This document shows, one piece after another, positions 26,185 to 34,608 of a stretch of 64,000 nt of DNA. Both the position numbers and the translations under genes were made by a program. Source of the stretch: a bacterium. Lineage in GTDB: Bacteria; Myxococcota_A; UBA9160; UBA4427. The notes under the pieces are model-generated. The model was not told the DNA's origin. It saw nothing but the letters and a program-made list of their open reading frames with translations, and did not search any database. Every line of letters starts with the position of its first letter. The stretch's first letter is position 1. The stretch spans positions 124,001-188,000 of the forward strand of contig JANSYR010000009.1 of NCBI GenBank assembly GCA_024742285.1, written 5' to 3'.

Positions 26185-28512
26185 GTGAACTCCGACTTCG
26201 ACGCCGATCTCGACGAACTCTTCGACGGCCCCGCCGAGCCCGAACCGCATCCTTCCGCGACGCCGGGCGACCTGACGGAGCAGATCTTCGCCGGCCTGAA
26301 TCCGGCCCAGCGCAAGGCGGTCGAGACGACCGAAGGCCCGCTCCTCGTCCTGGCCGGGGCCGGCTCCGGCAAGACCCGCGTCCTCACGAACCGGATCGCC
26401 TACCTGGTCGGCGTCTGCGGGATTCCGGCCGAGCAGATCCTGGCCGTCACGTTCACGAACAAGGCCGCCGGCGAGATGAAGGAGCGCGTCGAGAAGCTCC
26501 TCGGTCCGGCGATGGGCGACATCTCGATCGGGACGTTCCACTCGATCGGCGTTCGGATCCTCCGGCGTGACATTGGCCATCTCGCGCGCAGCCGCGGCTT
26601 CGTGATCTACGACGACGCGGACACCCTCGGCGTGATCAAGGAAGTGCTCAAGGCCGACGGCCTCGACCCGAAGGTTCACGATCCGCGGCGCATTCGCTGG
26701 CAGATCGACCAGTGGAAGAATGCCGGCCTGCTCCCGCCTGCCGCCGCGGAGCGTGCCAAGGATCTCGACGAGGAGATGATCGCCGGGCTCTACGCGAAGT
26801 ATCAGCGCAAGCTCGGCGATGCCGAGGCCCTCGACTTCGGGGATCTGCTGCTCCTGACCGCGGAGCTCTTCCGCAAGCACCCCCGTGTCCTCGACTACTA
26901 CCGTGATAAGTACAGCTACATCCTCGTCGACGAGTACCAGGATACGAACGGCGTGCAGTACGGCCTGATCGGTCAGCTCGCCGCGGGCCATCGGAACCTG
27001 TGCGTCGTCGGCGACCCCGACCAGTCGATCTACGCGTGGCGCGGCGCGGACATCCGGAACATCCTCGACTTCGAGCAGGACTATCCCGACGCGACGGTGA
27101 TCAAGCTCGAGCAGAACTACCGCTCGACCCAGCCGATCCTGTCCGGCGCCTCCGCGGTCATCCAGAACAACTACGACCGCAAGGACAAGGACCTCTTCAC
27201 CGAGCAGGAAGGCGGCTCGCCGATCCGCTTCTACGAGGCCGAGGACGACCGGGAAGAGGCGCAGTTCGTGGTCAAGAACATCCTCGCCGCGAATCGCGCC
27301 GAGGACGTCCCCTTCGGCCACATCGCGATCCTCTACCGGACCAACGCCCAGTCGCGCTCCTTCGAAGAAGAGCTCCTCAAGTACGACATCCCCTACACGA
27401 TCGTGGGCGGCCAGCGCTTCTACGAACGCAAGGAGATCAAGGACATCCTCTCCTATCTCCGGCTGCTCGTGAATCCGCGCGACGACGCGGCGCTCCGGCG
27501 GATCTACAACGTGCCGGCCCGCGGGATCGGCAAGGCGAGCTGGGAGAAGATCGAGGCGCACGCGGTCACGCGCGGCCTCCCGCTGATGGAGGCGATGCGC
27601 GAGGCGGTCGAGGGGCAGCTGATCGGGCGCACGAGCGGCAAGGTCGCCGCCTTCCTCGACATGCTCGACAACTTCCGCTCGTCCCCGGAAGGCGGTCTCG
27701 CGATCGGCGGAACCCTGGAGGGCCTCCCGCTCGAGGACATGATCGCCCGCGTGATGGACGCGACCGGCTACATCCGCGCCCTCGAGAAGGAAGACACGCC
27801 CGAAGCCGAGGCGCGACTCGACAACCTTCGCGAGCTCCTTTCGTCGGCGCGGGACTTCCACGCCGTGAACGAGGACGAGCTCGCCGACGAGGAACGGAGT
27901 GAGCTCGAGCTCTACCTCGACCAGGTGGCGCTCATCTCGGACCTCGACAACTACGAGGACCGGGAAGACCGGGTCTCGATGATGACCGTCCACTCGGCGA
28001 AAGGCCTCGAGTTTCCGATCGTGTTCCTGGTCGGGATGGAGGAGCGGATCTTTCCGCACGCGTCCTCGAGTCGAGACGAGGCCGGGCTCGAGGAGGAGCG
28101 GAGACTCTGCTACGTGGCGATGACCCGCGCGATGGACCATCTCTTCCTGACCTGCGCAGCGGAGCGCTTCCGTTACGGCGATCGCTCCTACCAGTCGCCG
28201 AGTCGATTTCTGCAGGAAATTCCGGACGAGCTGATCGAGACGCTCGGCACGGCGAACCGCGGCGCGCGATCCCGCTACACGGACTCGAGCGAATCGCGCT
28301 CGTCGAGCGGATACGACTACTCCTATGCCCAGGACGAGCCGGGCGAGGGGGAAGGCGTCGCGATCGGGACCCAGGTCCGCCATCCGGTGTTCGGGCGCGG
28401 CGAAGTCCTCGCGGTGCTCGGCAGCGATCTGAACCAGAAGCTGCGGATCAAGTTCGAGCGCGCCGGCGTGAAGACCGTGATGGTCAAGTACGCCAACCTC
28501 GAACTCGCCTGA
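26185..28512 (+). CDS. UvrD/PcrA-type DNA helicase
   Basis: A 775-residue superfamily 1A helicase, 3'-5', acting in repair and replication-fork processing. Motifs in order: Q-motif GLNPAQRKAV, Walker A GAGSGKTR, VTFTNKAAGEM, DEYQDT, GDPDQSIYAWRGA, NYRST, MTVHSAKGLEF and YVAMTRA. The C-terminal end (HPVFGRGEVLAVLG) is the Tudor-like RNA-polymerase-binding domain of PcrA/UvrD. The GTG at 26185 is preferred because homology begins soon after it; the upstream extension to 26047 looks non-coding and the ribosome site is weak. Confidence 0.92.
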   Translation: MNSDFDADLDELFDGPAEPEPHPSATPGDLTEQIFAGLNPAQRKAVETTEGPLLVLAGAGSGKTRVLTNRIAYLVGVCGIPAEQILAVTFTNKAAGEMKERVEKLLGPAMGDISIGTFHSIGVRILRRDIGHLARSRGFVIYDDADTLGVIKEVLKADGLDPKVHDPRRIRWQIDQWKNAGLLPPAAAERAKDLDEEMIAGLYAKYQRKLGDAEALDFGDLLLLTAELFRKHPRVLDYYRDKYSYILVDEYQDTNGVQYGLIGQLAAGHRNLCVVGDPDQSIYAWRGADIRNILDFEQDYPDATVIKLEQNYRSTQPILSGASAVIQNNYDRKDKDLFTEQEGGSPIRFYEAEDDREEAQFVVKNILAANRAEDVPFGHIAILYRTNAQSRSFEEELLKYDIPYTIVGGQRFYERKEIKDILSYLRLLVNPRDDAALRRIYNVPARGIGKASWEKIEAHAVTRGLPLMEAMREAVEGQLIGRTSGKVAAFLDMLDNFRSSPEGGLAIGGTLEGLPLEDMIARVMDATGYIRALEKEDTPEAEARLDNLRELLSSARDFHAVNEDELADEERSELELYLDQVALISDLDNYEDREDRVSMMTVHSAKGLEFPIVFLVGMEERIFPHASSSRDEAGLEEERRLCYVAMTRAMDHLFLTCAAERFRYGDRSYQSPSRFLQEIPDELIETLGTANRGARSRYTDSSESRSSSGYDYSYAQDEPGEGEGVAIGTQVRHPVFGRGEVLAVLGSDLNQKLRIKFERAGVKTVMVKYANLELA

Positions 28513-28543
28513 TCGCAGGGTCCCCCACAGACGGAGGTCCGTC

Positions 28544-29317
28544 ATGAAGGTCCGAACCGAAGTGGACGGCGGTCTCTTCGTCGTCACGATCACACGGCCC
28601 GAGGTCCGTAACTGCGTCGATCGCGAAACGGCCGCGGCCCTCGCGGACGCGTTCCGGAAGTTCGACGAGGACGACGCGCTCGAAGTCGCGATCCTGAACG
28701 GGGAGGACGGCTGCTTCTGCGCCGGCGCCGACCTGAAGGAGGCGAGCGGCGGGGGATCGAACGCGAACAAGGTGATGGAGGACGGCGACGGGCCGATGGG
28801 ACCGTCGCGGATGCTCCTCGGCAAGCCGGTGATCGCGGCGGTCGAGGGCTTCGCCGTCGCGGGGGGACTCGAGCTCGCGGTCTGGTGTGACCTGCGCGTC
28901 GCCGCGCGGGACGCGGTCTTCGGCGTCTATTGTCGCCGCTGGGGCGTGCCGCTCGTGGACGGGGGCACGATCCGGCTGCCCCGCCTGATCGGTCAGAGCC
29001 ATGCGATGGACCTGATCCTGACCGGTCGCGGCGTCTCGGGCGACGAGGCGAAGACGATGGGCCTCGTGAACCGGCTCGTCGAGCCGGGAGGGGCGCTCGA
29101 GGCGGCGAAAGCGCTGGGGCGCGAGATCGCCGCGTTCCCACAGAGGTGCATGCGCAACGACCGGATGTCCGCGATCACCCAGTGGAGCCTCGATCTGGAT
29201 TCGGCGCTGCTCGCGGAGACGAAGCTCGGCCTCGAAGTGATCCGATCGGGCGAGACCCGCGAGGGTGCCACGCGCTTCGCGAAGGGCGCGGGGCGCCACG
29301 GCAGCTTCAGCGGCTAG
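28544..29317 (+). CDS. Enoyl-CoA hydratase/isomerase (crotonase) family
   Basis: A 257-residue crotonase-fold protein. The CoA-binding and oxyanion-hole segments are visible (FCAGADLKE and EGFAVAGGLELAVWCDL), including the first catalytic Glu. The second catalytic position lies in GVPLVDGGTIRL, where Asp stands in the place usually occupied by Glu, so the reaction may differ from simple hydration. GGAGG precedes the ATG. It follows the helicase by 31 bases and precedes an SDR epimerase. The substrate cannot be assigned. Confidence 0.85.
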   Translation: MKVRTEVDGGLFVVTITRPEVRNCVDRETAAALADAFRKFDEDDALEVAILNGEDGCFCAGADLKEASGGGSNANKVMEDGDGPMGPSRMLLGKPVIAAVEGFAVAGGLELAVWCDLRVAARDAVFGVYCRRWGVPLVDGGTIRLPRLIGQSHAMDLILTGRGVSGDEAKTMGLVNRLVEPGGALEAAKALGREIAAFPQRCMRNDRMSAITQWSLDLDSALLAETKLGLEVIRSGETREGATRFAKGAGRHGSFSG

Positions 29318-29338
29318 GCTCCCCGCGGAGGAAACGTC

Positions 29339-30265
29339 TTGGGCGAATCGACGACGGAGAAGCGGGCGGGCGGCGTGCTGATCACCGGGGCGACCGGTCT
29401 GATCGGCGGCCTGTTGCTGCCCGGCCTGCGGGATCGCTTCGCGTGGGTCCGCTCGCTCTCGCGGTCCGGGAGCGCACCGGCCGCAGGAATCGAAGCGCGG
29501 ACCTGGGACGGACTCGATCCCGGCACGACCGCCCTCGACGGCGTCGACACGATCGTCCATCTCGCGGGCGAGCCGATCTTCGGCGGTCTGCCGAGCCGTG
29601 CCCGGCTGGCGCGGGTCCGCGCCAGCCGGATCGAGTCGACGCGGCGCCTCGTCGAGCGAATCGCCGAGCGCGCCGAGGCGGACCGACCGAAGACCCTCGT
29701 CTGCGCCTCCGCAGTCGGGATCTACGCGGACGGAGGTGATTCGCCGCTCGACGAATCGACGCCGGCCGGCGACGGCTTCCTTGCGAAGGTCTGTCGGGAC
29801 TGGGAGGCGGCGGCGGACGCGGCGACGGCCCTCGGGCTGCGCGTCGTCAAGATCCGGATCGGCGTCGTCCTCTCGAAGGAAGGTGGGGCGCTCGCCTTGA
29901 TGTACCGGCCCTTCGCGATGGGGGTCGGCGGTCGGCTCGGGAGCGGTCGTCAATTCTTCCCCTGGATCCACGCCGACGATCTCGTGCGGGTGATCGAGCG
30001 GGCGATCGACGAGCCGATCGAAGGCGCGATCAACGCCGTCGCCCCGGAGTCCGTGCGAAACGAGGAGCTCACCCGGTCTCTCGGAAAGGTGCTCGGTCGG
30101 CCGACGTTCCTGCCCGTCCCCGCTTTCGCGATCCGGACGGCGCTCGGCGAGGTCGCCAGCGAGCTGCTCGACAGCAAGCGGGTGGTGCCGGCGAGGCTCG
30201 AAGAGATGGGCTTCGCGTTCCGGTACCCGACGCTCGAGAGCGCCCTCGAGGCCGAGCTCGGCTAG
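29339..30265 (+). CDS. TIGR01777-type SDR epimerase
   Basis: A 308-residue extended short-chain dehydrogenase-like protein. The nucleotide-binding motif ITGATGLIGG is at 15-24, VHLAGEPIFGG and the SAVGIYADGG region follow, and a DUF1731-like C-terminus contains LPVPAFAIRTALGE and the helical end. The family is related to cell-division-associated SulA/YfcH proteins and its substrate is unknown. The TTG at 29339 is supported by GGAGGAAA. It is 21 bases after the crotonase gene. Confidence 0.85.
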   Translation: MGESTTEKRAGGVLITGATGLIGGLLLPGLRDRFAWVRSLSRSGSAPAAGIEARTWDGLDPGTTALDGVDTIVHLAGEPIFGGLPSRARLARVRASRIESTRRLVERIAERAEADRPKTLVCASAVGIYADGGDSPLDESTPAGDGFLAKVCRDWEAAADAATALGLRVVKIRIGVVLSKEGGALALMYRPFAMGVGGRLGSGRQFFPWIHADDLVRVIERAIDEPIEGAINAVAPESVRNEELTRSLGKVLGRPTFLPVPAFAIRTALGEVASELLDSKRVVPARLEEMGFAFRYPTLESALEAELG

Positions 30266-30273
30266 CCGAAGCG

Positions 30274-30287
30274 CGCGCCCGGGCGCG
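30274..30287. terminator. 14-bp perfect palindrome between convergent genes
   Basis: CGCGCCCGGGCGCG occupies most of the 25-base gap between the SDR stop and the aldolase stop. It would form a hairpin in both transcripts, which fits bidirectional termination, but there is no T tract. Confidence 0.35.
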
Positions 30288-30290
30288 GTC

Positions 30291-30956
30291 TCAGTCGCGC
30301 ACGGTCGCCTTGCGCCGGCGGTCGAGATAGGACGCCGCGAACTCTTCCCGGATCGCCGTCGGGAGCGGGATCGGTTCGCCCAGGGCCCGCGCGCCCCAGA
30401 CGATCCGCGCGGCGCGCTCGACGAGCTTCGTCAACTGGAGCGCTTCGGCGGCGCTCGCGCCGACGACCACGAGACCATGGTTCGCGAGGAGCACGGCGGC
30501 CCGGTCGTCGAGTCGCTCCGCCGCGGCCTCGCCCAGGGCCGCGGTCCCGGTCCGCTGATAGGGCGCCACCAGGACGTCGCCGCCCACGTAGTACTCGAAC
30601 TCCTCGAGCACGCACGGGATCGTCTGGCCGGCCACGGCGAACATCGAAGCGTGGACCGCGTGGGTATGGACGACGGAGCGGATGTCCGCGTGGCGACGCA
30701 GGCAGGCGAGATGGAGGTCGATCTCGGTGGTCGGCGCGCGATCGCCCTGCAGCACGCCCCCGTCGAGATCGGTCACGACGAGATCGTTCGCGGTCATGCC
30801 CGCATAGGGGAGGGCGGTCGGCGAGAGGACGACGCGGCCGTCGTCGGTGCGCGCGGAGACGTTGCCGGCGGTGCCTTCGGTAAGGCTCGCGCGGTCCATC
30901 TCCTGCAGCGTCTCGAGCACGTCGCGGAGCGTGGCTTCGAGGGCGGGATCAGCCAT
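30291..30956 (-). CDS. Class II aldolase/adducin family protein
   Basis: A 221-residue protein of the fuculose-phosphate aldolase / ribulose-phosphate 4-epimerase family. The zinc site is visible as THAVHAS plus a later His (LLANHGLVVVG), and the catalytic-acid Glu is in TTEIDLH. GTAGNVSARTDDG binds the phosphate in relatives. Substrate unknown. The ATG at 30956 lies inside the end of the VOC gene (8-base overlap), implying coupled translation in the ddl-VOC-aldolase operon. Confidence 0.85.
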   Translation of the reverse strand: MADPALEATLRDVLETLQEMDRASLTEGTAGNVSARTDDGRVVLSPTALPYAGMTANDLVVTDLDGGVLQGDRAPTTEIDLHLACLRRHADIRSVVHTHAVHASMFAVAGQTIPCVLEEFEYYVGGDVLVAPYQRTGTAALGEAAAERLDDRAAVLLANHGLVVVGASAAEALQLTKLVERAARIVWGARALGEPIPLPTAIREEFAASYLDRRRKATVRD

Positions 30957-31380
30957 CGCTCTCTCCGCGCGCCTTGAGCTCGACGACGTTCCCGTCGGGA
31001 TCGCGGATGTAGATGGAGGGTCCGAAGCCCGTCGCCCCGTACCGCTCGCCCGTGTCTCCGGCCTCGACGTCGTGGGCTTCGAGGTGGGCCCGGATCGCGG
31101 CTTCGTCGAAGGTGTCGAGGGTCAGCGCGAAGTGGTCGACGTTGCGGCCGTCCGGTGCGACCGGCCCTCCACCGGCGCGGCCGAGGCGCGTGTCGAGCCC
31201 GACGAGATCGATCAGCGCACTCCCCGCCCGGAGCTGGACGAGCCCGAGCTCGTCGAGGCGCCGCTCGACCGGGCAGCCGAGGATCTCGCCGTAGAAGGCG
31301 ACCGATCGCTCGAGGTCGGCGACCCGGAGGACGACGTGATCGAGTCCGCTCGGCCGGATCGGGGAGGTCGACGCGACCAC
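30949..31380 (-). CDS. VOC/glyoxalase family protein
   Basis: A 143-residue vicinal-oxygen-chelate protein with two beta-alpha-beta-beta-beta units. Metal-ligand positions appear as His in GLDHVVLRV and NVDHFAL and Glu in NVVELKA near the end. It could be a lactoylglutathione-lyase-like or dioxygenase-like enzyme; the type cannot be told. The GTG start at 31380 lies two bases beyond the ddl stop, and the end overlaps the aldolase start by eight bases. Confidence 0.82.
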   Translation of the reverse strand: MVASTSPIRPSGLDHVVLRVADLERSVAFYGEILGCPVERRLDELGLVQLRAGSALIDLVGLDTRLGRAGGGPVAPDGRNVDHFALTLDTFDEAAIRAHLEAHDVEAGDTGERYGATGFGPSIYIRDPDGNVVELKARGESDG

Positions 31381-31382
31381 GC

Positions 31383-32510
31383 CTAACGTTCCAGAGGAGG
31401 CGGAGCGTGGGTTTCGAGCTTCGACCGGTGATCGTGTCGTTCGAGGGCGAGCTCGATCAGGCGGTCGAGAAGCTCCGTGTAGGGCAGGCCGGTCGCTTCC
31501 CACAGCTTCGGATACATCGACACGCTGGTGAAGCCCGGCAGGCTGTTCAGCTCGTTCACGTAGATCTGGTGGGTCTCGCGATCGACGAGGAAGTCGACGC
31601 GTGCCATCCCTTCCGCACCGAGCGCACGGTAGGCCTCGATCGCGGTCGCGCGGATCGAGCCTGCGAGCTCGGGCTCGAGATTCGCGGGAATGATCAGCTC
31701 CGTCGCGTCGTCCCGATACTTCGCGTCGTAGTCGTAGAAGGCCTGGGTCGCGCGAATCTCGCCGACGACGCTCGCCTCGGGATGATCGTTGCCGAGGACC
31801 GCGACCTCGACCTCCCGCCCGTCCACGTTCGCTTCGACGACGACCTTGCGGTCGTAGCGCCGCGCCAGATCGATCGCGGCGACGAGGCTCGCGGTGTCGT
31901 CGGCGCGGGAGATGCCGACCGAGGAGCCCGAGTTCGCGGGCTTCACGTAGACCGGCAGACCGAGCTCGGTCTCGACGCGCTCCGCCGCGGCGGGGAGCCC
32001 TTCGCGGTCGAGCTCTGCGGGCGAGAAGGTGATCCACGGCGTGACCGGCAGACCGGCGTGGGCGAGCAATCGCTTGGCCACGTCCTTGTCCATCTGCGCG
32101 GCGGAGCTGAGCACGCCGGAGCCGACGTAGGGGAGCTCGGCCATCTCGAGCAGGCCCTGGAGCGCGCCGTCCTCGCCGCCGCGTCCGTGGATGATCGGGA
32201 AGACGACGTCGACACGACCCGCGGGCCCCGGCGCCGGCCCGGCGTTCGCGGCCTGCAGCTCGCTCGCCCCCGCCGTGGCGGGCAGAAAGACGTCGGGCTG
32301 GGCGAGGGCGTCCGAGAGACTCGCGTCCGGCAGCGCCTCGAGGGCATCGGCATCGATCAGGTGCCAGCCACCCTCTGGATCGACGCCGATCAACGACACG
32401 TCGTAGCGGTCCCGGTCGAGCGCACCGAGGATCGAGGCCGCCGATACGATCGAGACGTCGTGCTCGACCGAGCGACCTCCGAAGAGGAGCCCCACGCGCA
32501 GCTTTTCCAT
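31383..32510 (-). CDS. ddl: D-alanine-D-alanine ligase
   Basis: A 375-residue ATP-grasp ligase making D-Ala-D-Ala for peptidoglycan. Signatures: GGRSVEHDVS, PIIHGRGGEDGALQG, VKPANSGSSVGISR and the Mg/ATP end ARVDFLVD with VNELNSLPGFTS. The ATG at 32510 follows GGGGGGAAC and begins directly with the ligase fold; an in-frame Met 13 codons upstream is less likely. It heads a three-gene minus-strand operon with a VOC protein and an aldolase. Confidence 0.93.
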   Translation of the reverse strand: MEKLRVGLLFGGRSVEHDVSIVSAASILGALDRDRYDVSLIGVDPEGGWHLIDADALEALPDASLSDALAQPDVFLPATAGASELQAANAGPAPGPAGRVDVVFPIIHGRGGEDGALQGLLEMAELPYVGSGVLSSAAQMDKDVAKRLLAHAGLPVTPWITFSPAELDREGLPAAAERVETELGLPVYVKPANSGSSVGISRADDTASLVAAIDLARRYDRKVVVEANVDGREVEVAVLGNDHPEASVVGEIRATQAFYDYDAKYRDDATELIIPANLEPELAGSIRATAIEAYRALGAEGMARVDFLVDRETHQIYVNELNSLPGFTSVSMYPKLWEATGLPYTELLDRLIELALERHDHRSKLETHAPPPLER

Positions 32511-32647
32511 GTTCCCCCCGTCCATGACTCCGTCCACTCCCTCGGGCACCGTGGCCCCTGCGAGAGTTCGATGCGGGGAGGATACGGCGCCGCTTCGCAG
32601 GATGCCCGGCGGGGTGCGCCGGCAGCGCCCTCGAGCCGCCGATCGAG

Positions 32648-32676
32648 TTGAAATGCCTCGGGTCGCCTCGTAACCT
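32648..32676 (+). promoter_or_regulatory. larE promoter, probably giving a leaderless mRNA
   Basis: TTGAAA (32648-32653) and TAACCT (32671-32676) are exactly 17 bases apart. The larE GTG begins at 32683, the seventh base after the -10, which is where transcription would start. There is no ribosome-binding sequence between them. Start and transcription site would coincide. Confidence 0.6.
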
Positions 32677-32682
32677 CGCCGC

Positions 32683-33567
32683 GTGACCGCCCCCGCCGAT
32701 GCAGCCTCCGCCTCTTCTCCTGGCCCCGCTGAGGTCCCCGCCGCCCTGCGCGCGAAGGAGGACGCCCTCTTCGCGCGGCTGCGCCAGGCCGGCCGCGTGA
32801 TGGTCGCCTTCTCGGGAGGCGTCGATTCGAGCTATCTCGCCTGGGCGGCCCATCGCGCCCTCGGCGACGACGCCCTCGCCGTGACCGCCGTCTCGCCCTC
32901 CTATCCGGCGAGCCATCGCGAGATGGCGGAGGAGATCGTCGAACGCTTCGGCCTTCCCCACCGCTTCATCGAGACCCACGAGATGGAGAGCGCGGCCTAT
33001 CGCGCGAACGCGACCGATCGCTGTTACCACTGCAAGTCCGAGCTCTTCGAGACGATGGACCGCCTGCTCGGCGAGCTCGGATTCGACCACGTGTCCTACG
33101 GCGTGAACACCGACGACACCGGCGACTTCCGGCCGGGCCACCGCGCCGCCGACGAGCACGCCGTCCTCTCTCCCTTCCTCGACGTCGAGCTCTCGAAGCA
33201 GGAGATTCGTGACCTCTCCCGCGCGGTGGGGTTGCCGACGGCGGACCTGCCCGCCTCCGCGTGCCTCTCCTCGAGGCTGCCCTACGGAACCGAGGTCACG
33301 GTCGAGCGTCTCGGCCAGGTCGAGCAGGGCGAGGAAGCGCTGCGCGCGCTCGGGTTCGAGCAGGTGCGGCTGCGCCATCACGGCGAGCTGGCGCGGATCG
33401 AGGTCGATCCCGCCGAGCTGCCGCGCGCCCTCGATCCGGAGATGACGGCGCGGATCGTCGCCGCGATCAAGCCCCTCGGCTTTCGCTACGTCTCTCTCGA
33501 CCTCGAGGGCTACCGGACCGGTTCCCTGAACGAGGTCCTGCAGATCGCCCGCGACCCGATCCGCTGA
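32683..33567 (+). CDS. larE: LarE-type sacrificial sulfur transferase
   Basis: A 294-residue PP-loop ATPase of the LarE family, which adenylates and sulfurates pyridinium biscarboxylate mononucleotide with sulfur from its own cysteine to make the nickel-pincer cofactor of lactate racemase. The ATP motif SGGVDSS is at 44-50, RCYHCK is conserved, and the candidate sacrificial Cys is in SACLSSR (Cys194). LarB, LarC and LarA are absent from the window, so the user enzyme must be elsewhere. The GTG start fits a leaderless transcript. Confidence 0.88.
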   Translation: MTAPADAASASSPGPAEVPAALRAKEDALFARLRQAGRVMVAFSGGVDSSYLAWAAHRALGDDALAVTAVSPSYPASHREMAEEIVERFGLPHRFIETHEMESAAYRANATDRCYHCKSELFETMDRLLGELGFDHVSYGVNTDDTGDFRPGHRAADEHAVLSPFLDVELSKQEIRDLSRAVGLPTADLPASACLSSRLPYGTEVTVERLGQVEQGEEALRALGFEQVRLRHHGELARIEVDPAELPRALDPEMTARIVAAIKPLGFRYVSLDLEGYRTGSLNEVLQIARDPIR

Positions 33568-33659
33568 TCCGGGGCGCGCCCGTTCCCCCAAGGCCTTCGG
33601 GTCCTCGCGGCGACCGTCCTTCCTTCCCTCTTCAAGCCGACTCACGGATTCCCCCCACC

Positions 33660-34556
33660 ATGTTGATCACTCTCGACTGCGCCGGTCATCCCCGCGACAT
33701 GGGGCTCGCGCAGGGCACGGCGGCGCGCGATGCGATCCGCGCGGAGGCGGCTCGTCTCGGTCTTCCGCGCCGGCGTTCGCGCCTGCCGAATCTGCGCGCC
33801 CTCGCCGTCGGTCCGGTCCGCGGCGTGGGTTCGGGCCGCGAGTTCTTCCGCCACTTCGCGCACCTCGCCGAGCGGGTCGAGGGGGTCGCGAAGAGCGCGG
33901 ACCTGCCTCTCGATTCGGTCGTGGAGATGCACCTCCGCGTGCGGGCGGGGGGCGAAGCGGGTGGCCTCCTGTCGAGGCGCGCGACGGTGGCGGCGCGGGC
34001 CTTCGAGGCCGGCTCGTCGGACAAGCGCTGGACCCTCGAGCGCAGTCTTCCCGGGGCGTGCGGCGCGGAGTCGGACTGGGTGATCCGATCGAGTCGACCG
34101 GCCGTCGGGTTCGCGTCGGTCGAGGTCGGACTGCCCTGGCTGGTGTCTTCCGTCGCGGGCGTGAACGAAGCGGGGCTCGCCGTCGTCGCGGGGCCGCTGC
34201 TCTGGGGGCCGGAGGGACGAGACGGGGATCCGACCTCGCTCCTGCTGGTCCAGGAATGCCTCCAACGCTTCGGCGATCTCGACGGAGCGCTCGATTGGTG
34301 CGAGAAGCGACCGGTCGCGGGCGAGCAGTCCCTGGTCCTCGCGGATGCGGCGGGTCGACTCGCCACGGTCGTCGTCTCGCGCTCCGAGCGACGGATCCAG
34401 TTCGGGGAGAGCGAGCTCCAGCTCGAGGCCGGTGAGCCGGAGCCCGCCGAGGACGGGGCCCCGGAAGGGCGCGTGACCGTCGATCCCGTCGAGGGGCGAC
34501 TCAGCTTCCGGCGCGGCGGGGAGGCCCTCGACCTGCGACCGGGCGAGGGCGGCTGA
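33660..34556 (+). CDS. C45/AAT-like Ntn-hydrolase family protein
   Basis: A 298-residue protein resembling isopenicillin-N acyltransferase-like (peptidase C45) proteins. Family-like segments are GHPRDMGLAQG near the N-terminus, PLDSVVEMHL, SSVAGVNEAGLAVV and the end EQSLVLADAAGRLATV. In active members a Cys-Thr/Ser pair becomes the N-terminal nucleophile after self-cleavage; in the corresponding region here (about 100-125) I see no Cys, so this may be an inactive or divergent member. Assignment rests on pattern memory, not alignment. Confidence 0.6.
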   Translation: MLITLDCAGHPRDMGLAQGTAARDAIRAEAARLGLPRRRSRLPNLRALAVGPVRGVGSGREFFRHFAHLAERVEGVAKSADLPLDSVVEMHLRVRAGGEAGGLLSRRATVAARAFEAGSSDKRWTLERSLPGACGAESDWVIRSSRPAVGFASVEVGLPWLVSSVAGVNEAGLAVVAGPLLWGPEGRDGDPTSLLLVQECLQRFGDLDGALDWCEKRPVAGEQSLVLADAAGRLATVVVSRSERRIQFGESELQLEAGEPEPAEDGAPEGRVTVDPVEGRLSFRRGGEALDLRPGEGG

Positions 34557-34608
34557 GCGCCGGCCGAACGCTGGGGTCGCGCCGCGAAGCAGGCTACGTC
34601 GCGAGCGC

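Noticed and set aside
25987-28824. A 945-codon minus-strand frame over the helicase gene
   Set aside because: It is a shadow of the UvrD/PcrA helicase, whose helicase motifs are complete in the plus frame.
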